Shown here one piece after another: positions 33,612 to 45,070 of a DNA stretch of 64,000 nt. This stretch comes from Orobanche coerulescens. Its lineage: Eukaryota; Streptophyta; Magnoliopsida; Lamiales; Orobanchaceae. A model generated the notes under the pieces. That model saw only the letters and a list, made by a program, of their open reading frames with translations, ran no database searches and was not told the DNA's origin. Both the position numbers and the translations under genes were made by a program. How positions within the stretch are numbered: the stretch's first letter is position 1; the number at the start of each line of letters is the position of its first letter. Location: positions 138,514,858 through 138,578,857 of the forward strand of contig CM065812.1 in NCBI GenBank assembly GCA_033398695.1, in the 5' to 3' direction.

Positions 33612-35249
33612 ATTGAGATTTATGCATTAAGTATAACAGATTAATTAGTGACTCATTCAATTATGTTCGAGTATAGAATTTAAGGTCTTTTCTATTCTTG
33701 TTACCCGGCTCCCACTATTTTTATCGGAATAACACACTCCCATGTGATATCCTAAGTATCGTCGCTCTACTTCATAGTGGTGATCGAGTTTTTATAAATC
33801 TTAATAGAGGGCAACCGAATGTGTTTCTAGTCTATTAATTTTCATAAAGTGGTGTCCAACACCAACCCATCTAATGGATGATTCGATCTTCTTTTCCCCT
33901 TGTTCACTCCCCTCAACCTATACGATTTCTATGGTTCGTGAACAAGTTAAGTTTATACCATCGACGCAAATCGGTTTCACAATTGAATCTTACCCGCAAC
34001 CTATCGGTTTCTAGGGATAAAATTTGTTCCAACCGAAGGCATCCAATGCGCTCCGTAATTTATCCGCCTCCCGAACGACTACCCCGATAACTCTAAGCAT
34101 AGCACATCCGGTTTGATTTCAATTTCAAAACTTCGATGGAGGGAAGGAAAACCTTGAAACCTTATAAACTTAATTATTTATTATGGGAGAATTTTCGCGA
34201 TTAACGTTACACTTTGCACATTAATCATATTAGCGCGTTTGGTATTCATACAATATGAAAAAACATTCACAACCTAGTTGCTACCAACATGTGGTTCATG
34301 GACCGTTCCTAGAAAACAAAAACTCCGTAATCTAATTACAAGTCTTCGTCTTGAATCTTCGTCTTCTCGAAATGGATCTTCCTCCGGTCTTCGTCATTAC
34401 ATATAAATTTTACATCGAAAATTGCATCCTAGATACAAACATTTCTAGTAAAATAAATAGGCTTAAAATGGCCTTTACAACCCAATCGAATAAAACGAAC
34501 GATTTAAAACTAAGTCCACGAACCACATCCCCATTCAAAAAGCATTCATCCAATAAATACTATATAAATGGAAAGCGTAGAGATACATTGATCCAATCAA
34601 CAATACGAACCGATCCAATCGATTCACACAATCGGTAATTTGATAACGTTCAAAATAATTGATCGACTATAAATATTCCAATTAATCAAATTTCCCTTAT
34701 AAAATGAAATACCATAAATCATTTTAATCATATTAAATCCAATTTAATGTGCGGGAGATTAATTTTTAAGAATACGGAAAAATCGAGTCGGGTGAAATCG
34801 CCTGCATGACCGAAGTCACCCTCGCCACCCGTGACGAGGCTGGCACGGCCGAGTCACGCTCGAAGATGCCGGCCAGACACGACCGAGTCACCCAGGACAC
34901 GGTCGGTCGCCTGGCGATGACTTGGTAGATCGTTGACACGACCGTGTCACCAGACACGGTCGAGTCACTCTCGGCAGATTACCCTTTTTGTCCAAAAAAT
35001 CGTCCGACGACGATTCGGGGCTAGATTTTCGACCGGATATCCAATATCAATATTTTCCGACTTTCATATCTTCAATATAAATCATATTTCCCAGAAATTT
35101 AAGATTTATATTTAGACATAAACTTACGAAAAATACAATTATTACGAACGAAAAACATATACCACGATTATGACTAAAATGATTCCAAATCATTCACCAT
35201 CTAATCGAGCATTCCAAATGCCAATATCGTATATACGATCGCAAGACCT
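33612..35249 (-). other. Copia-D long untranslated leader
   Basis: About 1.6 kb of AT-rich DNA without a credible ORF between primer-binding site and gag. The only GC-rich part is 34790-34975, listed separately. Confidence 0.75.
34790..34975. repeat. GACACGGTCGAGTCAC-type motif cluster in the Copia-D leader
   Basis: Five related units in about 140 bp (GGCACGGCCGAGTCAC, GACACGACCGAGTCAC, GACACGGTCGGTCGC, GACACGACCGTGTCAC, GACACGGTCGAGTCAC). The fourth contains the near-palindrome GACACGACCGTGTC. It is strongly GC-rich in an AT-rich leader. Confidence 0.75.
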
Positions 35250-35250
35250 A

Positions 35251-35264
35251 CGCTCCGATACCAC
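35251..35264 (-). other. Copia-D primer-binding site
   Basis: GTGGTATCGGAGCG on the minus strand, directly next to the 5' LTR end, similar to the initiator Met tRNA complement with one change. Confidence 0.82.
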
Positions 35265-37261
35265 TGTTGGGATTCGGTGCCTAAAACGAAGGCCCAGCGG
35301 AAGCGGTAAAACGAAAATTAATTCGATCCGAATCCCTACGAGGATCGATCGAGCTACGTATATACGAATATCAAAAACGAAATACAAGAGATATAAGAAA
35401 CATACCCTCATAGTCCGTTGATTAAATGGATAACCTTCTCTTGAGCTATTCCCCAAGCTTTGCTTGATCTCTACGAATCTATTCCGCTTCAAGCCCTTGA
35501 ACGATCCAACGCCGAACGCACCGCGTCTCTACTTGCCACGCACCGGAAAAACGAACGGAATGACAACACCTTGCTATCCTCCGAGGATACGGCTAGAGCT
35601 AGGTGATGAAGCTTGTTATAGATATTAATATCACTCTAAGTGTATGAATATCTATCTCTCTCAATATTTCCTCACAAAATTTCTCTAAGAAGTTGTGAAG
35701 AAGATGAATGAAGAAGATGAATAAAGAAGATGATGAAGAAGACTTCTATCTCTCTCTCCTCTTCAACCTCACGTTGGAAATGGAATCAAGTAAGTGGGAG
35801 AGTTTGTCAAAGACATCATCTTATATTATTTCCACCCTCATGTGTACAACCCATGTAACATGAAGTCTTGTCCCACCAAGTCATTATCATCATTTATTAA
35901 ATGGAAGAAAAGACAATGAGAAAGTGGGTGGAAACATAATGGGGCGGCTATCATGAAAAACGAATGAGTTCGGTTCGTTTCGGACTCCCGTGAGTCCAAA
36001 TAGATAAACTCCGATTCTTTTCGATGCATTTGTGTCGATTAATTAATCCAATCAATTAAACATATCAAACACAAAATAACATAATTAATTTCTCCAAGAA
36101 ATAATTATATTCATGAATTAAATTAATCACCCAGTGATATATTTAATCCATTAAGCCGTAAATTAATTTATCCGATAAATCGATTTAAACATCCAATGTC
36201 CCAAATTTATATATCCAATATCCAATATTCATAATGAGAGAATTAGCTCAATTCATTCCGTCGTCAATCCTAATGCGCGACTCGGTAGGTCCGTCTCAGT
36301 CAGCAATGAGAGGAACCAAAGAGTAGTAGCACCACCTAGCCAGCCTGGTGGCCTACACTGCACTCGATCGAGAACGAATGATTGGGATCATTCAAGAACC
36401 ATTCGTCGTGAATACCAAGATAATGTATAAACCCTTCTTTCAAATATCCCGATCAAGTTATAGGGTCACGGTCAGTCAAACCCTATCTGTACTTGACGCT
36501 ATGCATGCGTTAATGCAAATCGAGATCATCGAGCTGTCGTGTATCTAATACAACTAGCTGCAATGCTTTGGCCAAAGACTTATGATCTCATCTGCCAATA
36601 GCTGCATAGGACATATAACCCGCTCACTAACGGGAGAAAGAATTCTATCTTGGTATTCAGTAGGACCTGCTACTTGCCCATCAAGATGCACGTCGAGGTT
36701 GACCCCCGCCTTCCGGTTTACAGGGTCGAACTACTCTAATGAAAATCTTGACGTCACAAGCACATCCCTACTAAATCCTCAAGTCGAAGGTTCACGAATA
36801 CCTATCACAACCTTTCGATTCCGCCATTGACTGTCCCAGAGTGAAATCCATGTGACGAATCGAGGGTGAGTCGGTTCGAGTATACTAATCCAATTAGCAT
36901 ACCTATAACGTGTGCTCCCACTAAGCATTAGTGTTCGACAGGCACTCTCCATGTCAAAGAACACGTCATACAAGTCTTCACATAAACTTAACGCCCAGTC
37001 AAGTTTCATCGACTTGCGAACGATTAAGTGTTTGAGCTATAACCTTTCCAGTGCCGACCCCCTTATCCAATAAGGAGTGGAACGTTTTGCTCTCAAATAC
37101 ACGGACTAGTTTCTATATGTTTATTTACGAGTTAGGAATGCCAGTAACTACCAGTAAATAAAGAAACATTCATTTGCCTTATATAAATGGTTTACATAAT
37201 TACAAGTACAATGCCCTCACTCAACAACCTCTGAGTGGCATTCGAGGGCATACTCCTAACA
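35265..37261 (-). repeat. Copia-D 5' LTR
   Basis: Collinear with 27688-29684 at identical length (1997 bp) with few substitutions and compensating small indels, for example around 36355-36420. Little divergence points to a fairly recent insertion. Confidence 0.92.
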
Positions 37262-38340
37262 AATGGAAACCTCAAGGTTATCCTAATTTTCAAAATGAAC
37301 AAGTGTGGAGACCTCAAAGATTTAATAAATGGTCTCAGCCAAGGTTTAGAAATGTCCCACACTACCAATATTATGAGGCATATCCGGTATACAATCCTAA
37401 CAGAGGATATAGACCCTGACCTTACACACCTTATAGGGATAATAATAAAAATAATCACAATCCAAGGAGAAATCAATTCTACAGGAAACCATCTAACCCT
37501 AGAGGACCCACACAGATTTGGGTACCTAAATCTCTACTTGTATGATTGCAGAAAAGGTGGAATGACTACTACCACATCTCCACAAATTCAAACTTTGGAG
37601 GTGAAGAATGGTTTGTAGATTCCGGATGCTCGAGGCACATGACCGGGAACAAGAAGGTGCAGACAAAATATACCAAAGAAAGGGGTCCAGACGTAACCTT
37701 TGGAGATAGCTCTAGGGGATAAACAAAGGGCTTTGGAGAGTTGCACCGAGGAAATATCATTATATCTAAAGTTCACTATATCAAAATGCTCAAGTATAAT
37801 CTCCTGAGCATAAGCCAGTTTTGTGATGAAAAGAATCTAGTAGTCTTCACCATTTGGAAATGTATGGTGATAGATATCCTATCTGGAGAGGTAAAGCTAC
37901 AAGGATTCAGAAGGAGAGATGTCTACATGATAGATTGGAACATAGGAACCCCTAATACCTGTTTTCTATGTAAGACAATAGCTGAGAATGGATGGATGTG
38001 GCACAAAAGATTATGTCACCTAAACTTCAAAGCCATCAACAATATTAGTTCTCAGAAGCTGGTCAGAGGACTTCTAGAAGAAGCATTCAAGAAGAAAGCT
38101 CTCTGTGATGCATGTCAGAAAGGAAAGCAGACCAGAGCATCATTCAAGTCAGTCCAGCCTACAGCTCTCACATCGAGGATCTTAGATCTACTCCATATGG
38201 ATCTATTTGGCCCTATCAAGCCAAGGACTCTAAGTGGTAGAACGCATGCTCTAGTAGTAGTGAATGACTACTCAAGGTACACATGGATTATCTTCTTGTA
38301 TAAGAAGAGTGAAACCTTGACCAAGCTACCTTAGCTGCTG
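37262..38340 (+). pseudogene. Copia-B protease and N-terminal integrase (copy 1)
   Basis: Resumes the Copia-B frame after Copia-D. A basic YNPNRGYRP-type linker leads to the protease active site WFVDSGCSRHMTGNK, then the pre-integrase block WHKRLCHLNFKAIN and CDACQKGKQTRASF (zinc site complete), then LLHMDLFGPIKP and VVNDYSRYTWIIF from the integrase core. Stops occur at about 37420, 37545, 37722 and 38335. Protease and integrase catalytic residues in this part are intact. Copy 2 (45624 onwards) shares two of these stops, so they predate the duplication. Confidence 0.88.
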
Positions 38341-39159
38341 AGAAGGATCCAAAATGAGAAATCACTCTCAATTATCAAGAGCAGATCATATAGAGGAGGT
38401 GAATTTCTCAACAAGGCGATCACTGATTACAGCGATCAGAATGGAATCCAGCATGAGCTCTCTACAACCAGGACTCCCCAGCAGAATGGTGTTGCCAAAA
38501 GAAGAAACAGAACCTTAAAGGAAGCAGCCAGGTCTATGATTGCAGAAGCAGACCTGCCCAAGAGGTTCTGGGCTGAAGCTGTCAACACAGCTTGTCATAC
38601 TCAGAACAGGAGTATGATAGTAGGGAGACATGGCAAAACTCCCTATGAGGATTGGAATGGCAGAACACCTACAGTTGCTTATTTTCATATTTTTGGTTGT
38701 AAGTGTTTCATCCACAACAATGGTAAAACCCAACTAAATGCCTTTGATGCTAAAACTGATGATGGTCTCTTTATAGGATATTCACAAAGAAGCAAGGCAT
38801 ATAGAGTCTTTAACAAAAGAACCTTAGTTGTGGAGGAAACACCTCATGTTGTATTTGATGAATCTACCGTTGAGTACAGGAAACAAGTAGAGCTAATTGA
38901 GGATAAGCTCAAATCCACAACCCTCGAAGAAGTCATTGTACATGACACAGGAATGGTGGACTCATCTGCAGATCAGCCTGAAGACCCATCTGTAGCTCAT
39001 GAAGACCCAACTGCAGATCAGACAAGACCATCAAACCTACCTGATCCAGTTGCTGCTGATGAAGATCAAACTGTAGTTGATAAAGACTCATCTGCAGACC
39101 AGATCATATCCCAACCTTCATATGACAAGACGGTAGCTGATGTCAAAATAGGGGGAATT
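38341..39159 (+). pseudogene. Copia-B integrase C-terminus with acidic repeat tail (copy 1)
   Basis: Contains SRSYRGGEFLNKAI, where copy and family usually show a conserved Asp before RGGEF (here Ser-Arg-Ser-Tyr), then TPQQNGVAKRRNRTL, where the catalytic Glu is Lys (copy 2 keeps Glu: GVAERRNRTL). It continues FWAEAVNTACHTQNR, FGCKCFIHNN, DDGLFIGYSQRSKAY and ends in a tail of about 70 residues rich in ADQ, EDP and VADED repeats. The frame closes at VKIGGIC, a few bases inside the 3' LTR. RT should begin in this region but is absent. Confidence 0.85.
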
Positions 39160-40604
39160 TGTTAGGAATACTTGTTAGATTTTGATGATGTCATTATTGT
39201 AATTCAAATGTTTATTACTTGGCAAAAATGTAAGGAAGAACCAAATGAGTATCTTCCATAGGCCAAATTATGTTAAGTTAAATACTTGGCAAAATGTAAG
39301 GAAGAACCAAATGAGTATCTTCTATAGGCCAAATAAATTAGGCTCAAATCGGCTAAGTACAAAGGTACAAATAAGTACATCAGAGAAGTACAACCGAGTC
39401 AGTTCAGAGAAGTTCTGGTCAACAAAAATTCATCAGAGATGTTTGACCAGACTGCCGTCAAGTGATCAGCAGACTAAGTCATCTGAAGTCTGACCATCAG
39501 ACAAGTCAAAATTTTTCAAGTCAGAAGACTCCAGACAAGTCATCTGATCGGGCGAGTCTCAAACAGTCATCGATAGAGAAGTCCAAACTGCAGAGAAGAT
39601 GATTGTACATTAGCTAACTTGACTTATAAGAGATCAGCCAAGTACTCCAAAGTTCACGTCAGCATGCGTTGAATAGTCAAATATTACGGAAAGTCACATG
39701 CAAGTGTGAAGAGACAAATTGGAGAGATTCCCGCAAGGATATGAATTAAATAATTCATCCTGACCTACCACTGAAGACTTTAATCATATTGTATTCAAAA
39801 GATTCAGCGCCTCACTGCAAAGTCTTCACAACGGTCGAAAGATGGATTAAAATATGGGAATCCAGCCTTGCAACATTCAGAAAAATAAACAAAGAAGTCT
39901 ATTTCTCCAACGGACGGATTTGCTACAAGATTTGCAACGGCTATGAAGAATGCTCAAGGATCAACACTTATATATATCCGAAGATTTGAAGATGAGCAGT
40001 ACGATGCGAACAAAACTCTCAAGCGATCAAAGTTATCAAAGCAATCAAAGCAATCACATAGCATCGTGAAAAGAGCAGTACTCAAAATTCTTATTTCAAA
40101 AAAGCTCTTAGTTGGAGAAGACAAACACTCTTGTCTTAAAACCTGAGTTCGGGGTACTTCACTTTTTGAAGTTGCGAGACTGATAGGCATCCGAGGATTT
40201 GAAGAATCAAGTGGTGCTAGGCAATCAAAGAGGAGTTGCAACGACGTGATTTCCACTGGTTGGAAGTTGTTGTAGCTAAGTAGTAGAATCACTGTAATAT
40301 TTATCACTGGTTGAGAATTATAGTGGATTCATCTCCAACTGGTTTGGAGAAAGTGGATTAGTAGAGGATTACCCCACCTCTGAGACCACTATAAATTGCC
40401 TGCGTGTTTTACTGTTTTCAGCATCATACTTAACTGTTGCATTCATTCATTACTGTTCCATTGCTTAGTCTTGATTTCTTCATCAGCTGATTTCCGCATA
40501 TCTATTAGCTGAGAAACTCACTCTTCGTGAAAAAGAGTTTAAGAGTTTCAATAAGTCTATTCACCCCCCCTCTAGACTTATTCCTGGACAACTTGTGACC
40601 CACA
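39160..40604 (+). repeat. Copia-B 3' LTR (copy 1)
   Basis: TGTTAGGAATACTTG...GTGACCCACA, preceded by the polypurine tract AATAGGGGGAATT. It carries a tandem duplication of about 66 bp near its start (units beginning TACTTGGCAAAA at about 39219 and 39283) that the 5' LTR lacks. Confidence 0.9.
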
Positions 40605-41379
40605 AAAGACCTTGCCGAGACGTTCGCCATTCTCGAGAAATTCAACATGAAACTGAACCCCAAGAAATGCGACTTCGGGGTAAGATCCAGAAAGTTCCTG
40701 GGGCACATCGTGAGCCAAAGGGGGATCGAAGCGAACCCCACCAAGATCCAGGCGATCCTCGACATGCAGGAGCCACGGAATGTCAAACAGGTGCAACATC
40801 TCATGGGTTGTCTAGCAGCCCTTAACCGTTTCATTTCTTAGCTCGGAGACAAAAGCAAGCCATTCTTCGCCACCATAAAGAATAAGAAATTTGCATGGAC
40901 GAAGGAAATCCAAATGGCGTTCGCCAAAATCAAGGAGTATCTGTCTAATCCCCAAATTTTGGCGAAACCAATCCCCGGCAAAAAGCTATTCCTCTACCTG
41001 GCAGCCTCGGAGGTCACGCTGAGCGTTGTATTAGTGCGAGCAGAGGGGCAAGCCCACTTCCGATCTAGTTCGTCAGTCAAGCGCTTCATGACGCGAAAAC
41101 GCGTTACACGCCTCTGGAGAAGCTCGCCTACGCATTAGTCATGAGTGTTCGCAAGCTGAGGGCCTACTTCTTCGAACACCAAGTGGAGGTTCTGACGACT
41201 CTCCCTCTAAGGTAAGTTCTGCACCGGCCAGAAACCAACGGGCGACTCCTCAAGTGGTCACTGGAGATCGCCCAATACGGTGTCACGTGCGCTCCTCGCA
41301 CGGTGATCAAAGGCCAAGCTCTGGCGGATTTCGTGGTGGAATTAACGTTCCTGCCCAGTCTGACCCAGGTCGGCCATCC
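40605..41379 (+). pseudogene. Tat-1 pol part 2: RT thumb and RNase H (copy 1)
   Basis: Continues the frame broken at 24415. RT thumb: MKLNPKKCDFGVRSRKFLGHIVSQRGIE. Then FAWTKEIQMAFAKIKEYLSNP and the RNase H-like LYLAASEVTLSVVLVR and YTPLEKLAYAL. A TAG stop lies at about 40841 (TGG in copy 2) and a one-base frameshift near 41060 (absent in copy 2), so these two lesions arose after the duplication. In Tat elements this first RNase H is degenerate and a second, archaeal-type one follows. Confidence 0.88.
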
Positions 41380-43058
41380 TCCCTGGAAATTGTACGTAGA
41401 TGGCTCGGTGACCAGCTCGCGAGCAGGGGCAGGGATTGTCCTCATCAACCCCGACAGCGTTTCGGATTCCGTGCGACCAACAATGAAGCCGAGTACAAAG
41501 ACCTGGTAGGCGGGCTCGATCTAGCACTCGCCATGGACGTGCGCCGCCTCCACATCTTCATGGACTCCCTCTTGGTCGTGAACCAAGTCAAGGGGGAATA
41601 TGAGGCGCGCGGCGAACAGATGATCAAATATCAAGAATTGGTCGCCGAAATGTGCACAAAGTTTGAAGAAGTGCTGATCGAACAAGTCCCGAGAGAGCAC
41701 AACTCCCAGGCCGATGACCTATCCAAACTCGCATCGTCAGATGGGGCGGCAGACTTCTCTAACATCCAAATCACGAAGTCGGCAAATTTGGCGATCGACA
41801 GAAGCCTGGTCACCACAGTTGTCATCGCCGAAGAGAACTGGATGACTCCATTCGTTAAATACTTGAAGGACGGAACGGTCCCCACAGATCGGATCAAAGC
41901 TCGCCAGCTTCACCTCCGAGCAACCAGATACACCCTATTGGACGACCGGCTTTACAAGCGAGCTTTCAGCCTTCCTCTCCTCAAATGCATTACGCCGGAG
42001 GAAGGCCAACTTGTTTTAACCAAAATCCATGACGGGATCTGTGGAAATCACGCTGGAGGGCGAGCTCTCATCCACAAGACGACCAAGCAAGGCTTTTTCT
42101 GGCCTACCCTACAAAAAGACGTGATCGCCTACGCCCGATCTTGTCACAGGTGTCAAGTAATAGGCCCGAACATCAAGATCTCCCCTGAGCAGCTCACTTC
42201 TATGTACAGTCCGTGGCCGTTCGCCCAATGGGGAATTGGTCTCATCGGTCCTTTGCCGATGGTGCCAGGGGGATATAAATTCGCCATCGTGGGGGTCGAT
42301 TATTTCACGAAATGGGCAGAGGCCGAGCCATTCAACAAGATCGGCCAAGAACAAGTGATCAAGTTCATTTGGAAGAACATCATATGCTGATTCGGTCTAC
42401 CTCAGGCTATCATCTCCGACAACGGAAAGCAGTTCGACGGTTTGGAAGTTATGCAATTCTGCGAGAAATGGGGAATTAATAGCTGTTCTCCGCCCCTTAC
42501 CACCCTCAAACAAATGGGCAGGTAGAGGCTGTAAACAAGATTCTCAAACACACGATCAAAGCAAGACTCGAGTCCAAACAAGGACGATGGGCGAGCGAGC
42601 TCCCGGATGTTTTGTGGTCCTACCAAACGACGACCCGAAATTCAACCGGCGAAACCCCATTCGCCCTCGCCTTCGGAACAGAAGCAGTGATCCCTTCGGA
42701 GATCACCGTTCTCAGCCACCGGAGTGCACAACAAATGACGACGGACAATGATGTAGCTCGACAGATCAACTTGGATATGCTCGGGGAACGACAACTGACC
42801 TCGAAAATGAAGAACACAATCCACAAAAGGAAATCCGAGAAATTCTTCAATTCGAAGGTCAAGGAAAGGAGATTCCAAGTGGGCGACCTAGTCCTAAAAA
42901 TGGGCCAGACTCACACGGGAGTATTTGGCCCGAATTGGGAAGGCCCCTTCAGGATATCCAAATGGCTGACCAAAGGAGCCTATGAGCCTCAACACCCACA
43001 CGGCACTCCGGACCAATATCCATGGAATGCCGTTCATTTGAAGAAATACTATCAATAA
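41380..43058 (+). pseudogene. Tat-1 archaeal-type RNase H and integrase (copy 1)
   Basis: The RNase H shows KLYVDGS, then after a frameshift shared with copy 2, RATNNEAEYK, IFMDSLLVVNQV and PREHNSQADDLSKLAS: the D-E-D plus HNxxAD pattern. Integrase: HDGICGNHAGG and CHRCQ (zinc site), core WGIGLIGPLP where the first catalytic Asp of the family (copy 2: WGIDLIGP) is Gly, IISDNGKQF for the second Asp, then the Glu block in a shifted frame, ending QYPWNAVHLKKYYQ at 43058. A TGA stop is at 42388. The order RNase H, second RNase H, integrase identifies the Tat group. Confidence 0.9.
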
Positions 43059-43183
43059 AAACTCTGTATTCAGTTACCCAATGTACAAAGAGCTTAATGA
43101 GATTTTCCGATTCCCTCTAAATGATTCGCCTCGACAAAACAAACAAACAAAAAAGAGGATGACTCGCTCGTCCTACAAGAGTT

Positions 43184-43556
43184 CGTCATCTAACCTGATG
43201 GACCTAGGCAAGCGATCGCCCCCCTAGCACAACGTATAATGTCGAGGATCGTCATCTAACATGGCGATCTGAGGTAGAAAAGTGCAGCCATGGTTCTGGA
43301 GGTCGATGGAACCGATATCCCATCCATGCAAGGTTCCTTTGGGCAGAGATCGCCCGCCCTTTCGTTTAAATACGAGGCGGGCGTAGCCAAAGGACCCTCC
43401 AAAACAGATCAGTGGACACGCTCGCCCGTCCTCGGATCCATCATCTAACATGATGGACCTGGACAATGCGACGCGTCCTTCCCCCCGTCACAACGTATGC
43501 CCTCGTAGGCAGAAAAGTGCTAACAAGCCATGGTAGCGAAGTCGATTTATCCGATG
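43184..43556. repeat. 256-bp tandem repeats in the Tat-1 3' region (copy 1)
   Basis: The block TCATCTAACxTGATGGACCT occurs at about 43184 and 43440, 256 bp apart, with similar following sequence (GGCAGAGATCGCCCG-type and AGCCATGGT blocks). The second unit is cut at 43556, where the antisense gene begins; in copy 2 it is complete. Confidence 0.75.
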
Positions 43557-45070
43557 GCCTCAGAAGCAACAGGTGGCAAGGGCTCCTCCGGCCTCCGCCT
43601 CTTGCGGTTGCGCTGGAGCTGCTCCTCTTCCCGAGTCTCCAGCTCGATGACGATCGGCCCCATGAGAGGTCTCGCCTCTGGGATAGGACGGGTCGTCGCC
43701 GCAGGGGCACGGCCCGCCTTCTTCCCTTGGCGGAGATGATTCATGATACCAGGGTTCGACATGGCAATTTTTCTCGACGGCTCGGAGTAGCGGGGGAAGT
43801 AGATCTCTGTCAAAGAAGACAATCAACCAGGTTAGACGTCTTCTTCAATCAAAGGCGATCGTCAAGCAAAAATGAGATCGTAAAGATTTGTACATGGGAC
43901 CCTTAACTGGCAGGGAAAGCGAAACAACCGAGCGCCCAACCAATGAGCTTCGTTGTTGATCGCGCGAGCGTCGATGTAACTGTCCGGAAGACCACGGATT
44001 CGCTCCCAGATGATCGAAAAATCAAATGGTAGGTTGCCGGCTGCTGGAACAATGGATCCTGCAAAAAGAAAACCAAATTAGATCAGTTCAAGGTGTATCC
44101 GAACGAAGGGAGAGTTAAAACCCTTACTCGGATTCCTCTCCTGGAATCCGGTGGGGATATCCAACTCAACCTCGGGTTTGTCGCTCGTGGCCGATTTCCA
44201 CGCTCCGCCGACCCAACACCACTTTGTCAGGTCGCCCCGGACCTTGTTTGGCACCCCATGGACCACCCGGACCAAGCGAACCTGGATGTGGTAGCCGCCA
44301 ACAGAACCCTTCTCCGCCGTCAGCTTAAAGATATAGTTCATCTCCAGTGCAAAAGGAAGACGGAACAGCCGGTGACCGCCAAATTGATTCAAAGTGCTGA
44401 CGATCTGCAACCAGGCGTTCGGCGTCAGTTGGAGCGGCGCCACATTCCAAGCGGTCAACAGATATGACACGGAGAACGACAATGGGAACCGCAATCCAGC
44501 CCCCATGATCAACTCGTTAACGGCGACCATACCCTCGGGAGGTTGGTCGGCGCGCTCATTCTCGGTAGGCACATACAGTGAAACGTCGGAGGGGACATGG
44601 AACTCCGCCCTCCAACGACTCAAATCCTTCTTAGTCGCCGAAATCTTAATCTGTCTGAGGGTCCACGGGGAGCGGTCCGCGGCCCGAAACGACGTCCGCT
44701 TTACGGGTTCATGGGGATGGGCGACCGAATATGCGCGAAAATCGAACTTAGGGCGTGGTCCGGAAAGTCTCTCCATAAGCTCGGCAAATTCCAAAAAGGC
44801 TTGGACGAACACACTGTTCTGCTCCCAATACAGTCTTACTGCCTCCTCCTCGTCGGCCGGCAAGCGCTTCTGCTCCGCCGACGACGATCTCGCCGCGTCA
44901 GCCTCATTGAAGAGTTCTTCGACCTCCGCGGGTTCAATCCCAGCGCGAATGGCCTCGACGGCTGTCTCCACGTGAAAATCCGCACATGTTTCATCCCGGG
45001 CAGTCGAAGTCGCGGCGGCGGAAGTGCTACCCGCCTCATACACGGTGGATCCTCCTCCAGACATATTCAA
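43547..45070 (-). pseudogene. Antisense gene in the Tat-1 3' region (copy 1), exons 1-3
   Basis: Antisense to the element, between pol and the 3' LTR. Exon 1 (45070-44128) starts MNMSGGGSTVYEAGS and encodes an acidic segment, then VSLYVPTENERADQPPEGM, MGAGLRFPLSFSVSYLLTAWNVAPLQLTPNAWLQI and GVPNKVRGDLTKWCWV, which resembles the plant 'putative gypsy type transposon' domain. A GTAAGG donor at 44127 and TTTTTGCAG acceptor ending at 44059 define a 69-bp intron that keeps frame; exon 2 (44058 to about 43908) reads IVPAAGNLPFDFSIIWERIR and EAHWLGARLF. A third segment (about 43804-43547) has RNRKRRRPEEP, a possible nuclear signal; the phase of intron 2 is unresolved. The final exon is deleted in this copy. 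Function is unknown. Confidence 0.65.

Larger units (their letters stand above)
27688..37261 (-). mobile_element. Ty1/Copia element Copia-D, complete, nested in Copia-B
   Basis: LTRs 27688-29684 and 35265-37261, both 1997 bp, with target-site duplication AATGG (27683-27687 and 37262-37266). The uninterrupted site is preserved in copy 2 at about 45710-45716. Minus-strand order: primer site, leader, gag, protease, integrase, RT, RNase H, polypurine tract. The LTR end TGTTAGGAGTATGCCCTC and the tract AAGTGGGAGATT are familiar from a widespread Copia group; TAR/Tork-like is my tentative placement. Confidence 0.92.
24416..40604 (+). mobile_element. SIRE-like Ty1/Copia element Copia-B, lacking reverse transcriptase
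   Basis: LTRs 24416-25790 and 39160-40604, initiator-Met primer site, gag, protease and integrase, polypurine tract. The 5-bp target-site duplication AAAGA is at 24411-24415 and 40605-40609. Copia-D is inserted at 27687. Gag with a coiled-coil-like tail and the order protease-integrase fit a SIRE/Maximus-type Copia element. Integrase is followed directly by the polypurine tract and 3' LTR, so RT and RNase H are absent. Confidence 0.88.

Noticed and set aside
43466..43906. Plus-strand ORF of 146 codons
   Set aside because: It overlaps exon 3 of the antisense gene on the other strand and is Arg/Leu-rich, a shadow of the GC-rich coding strand.
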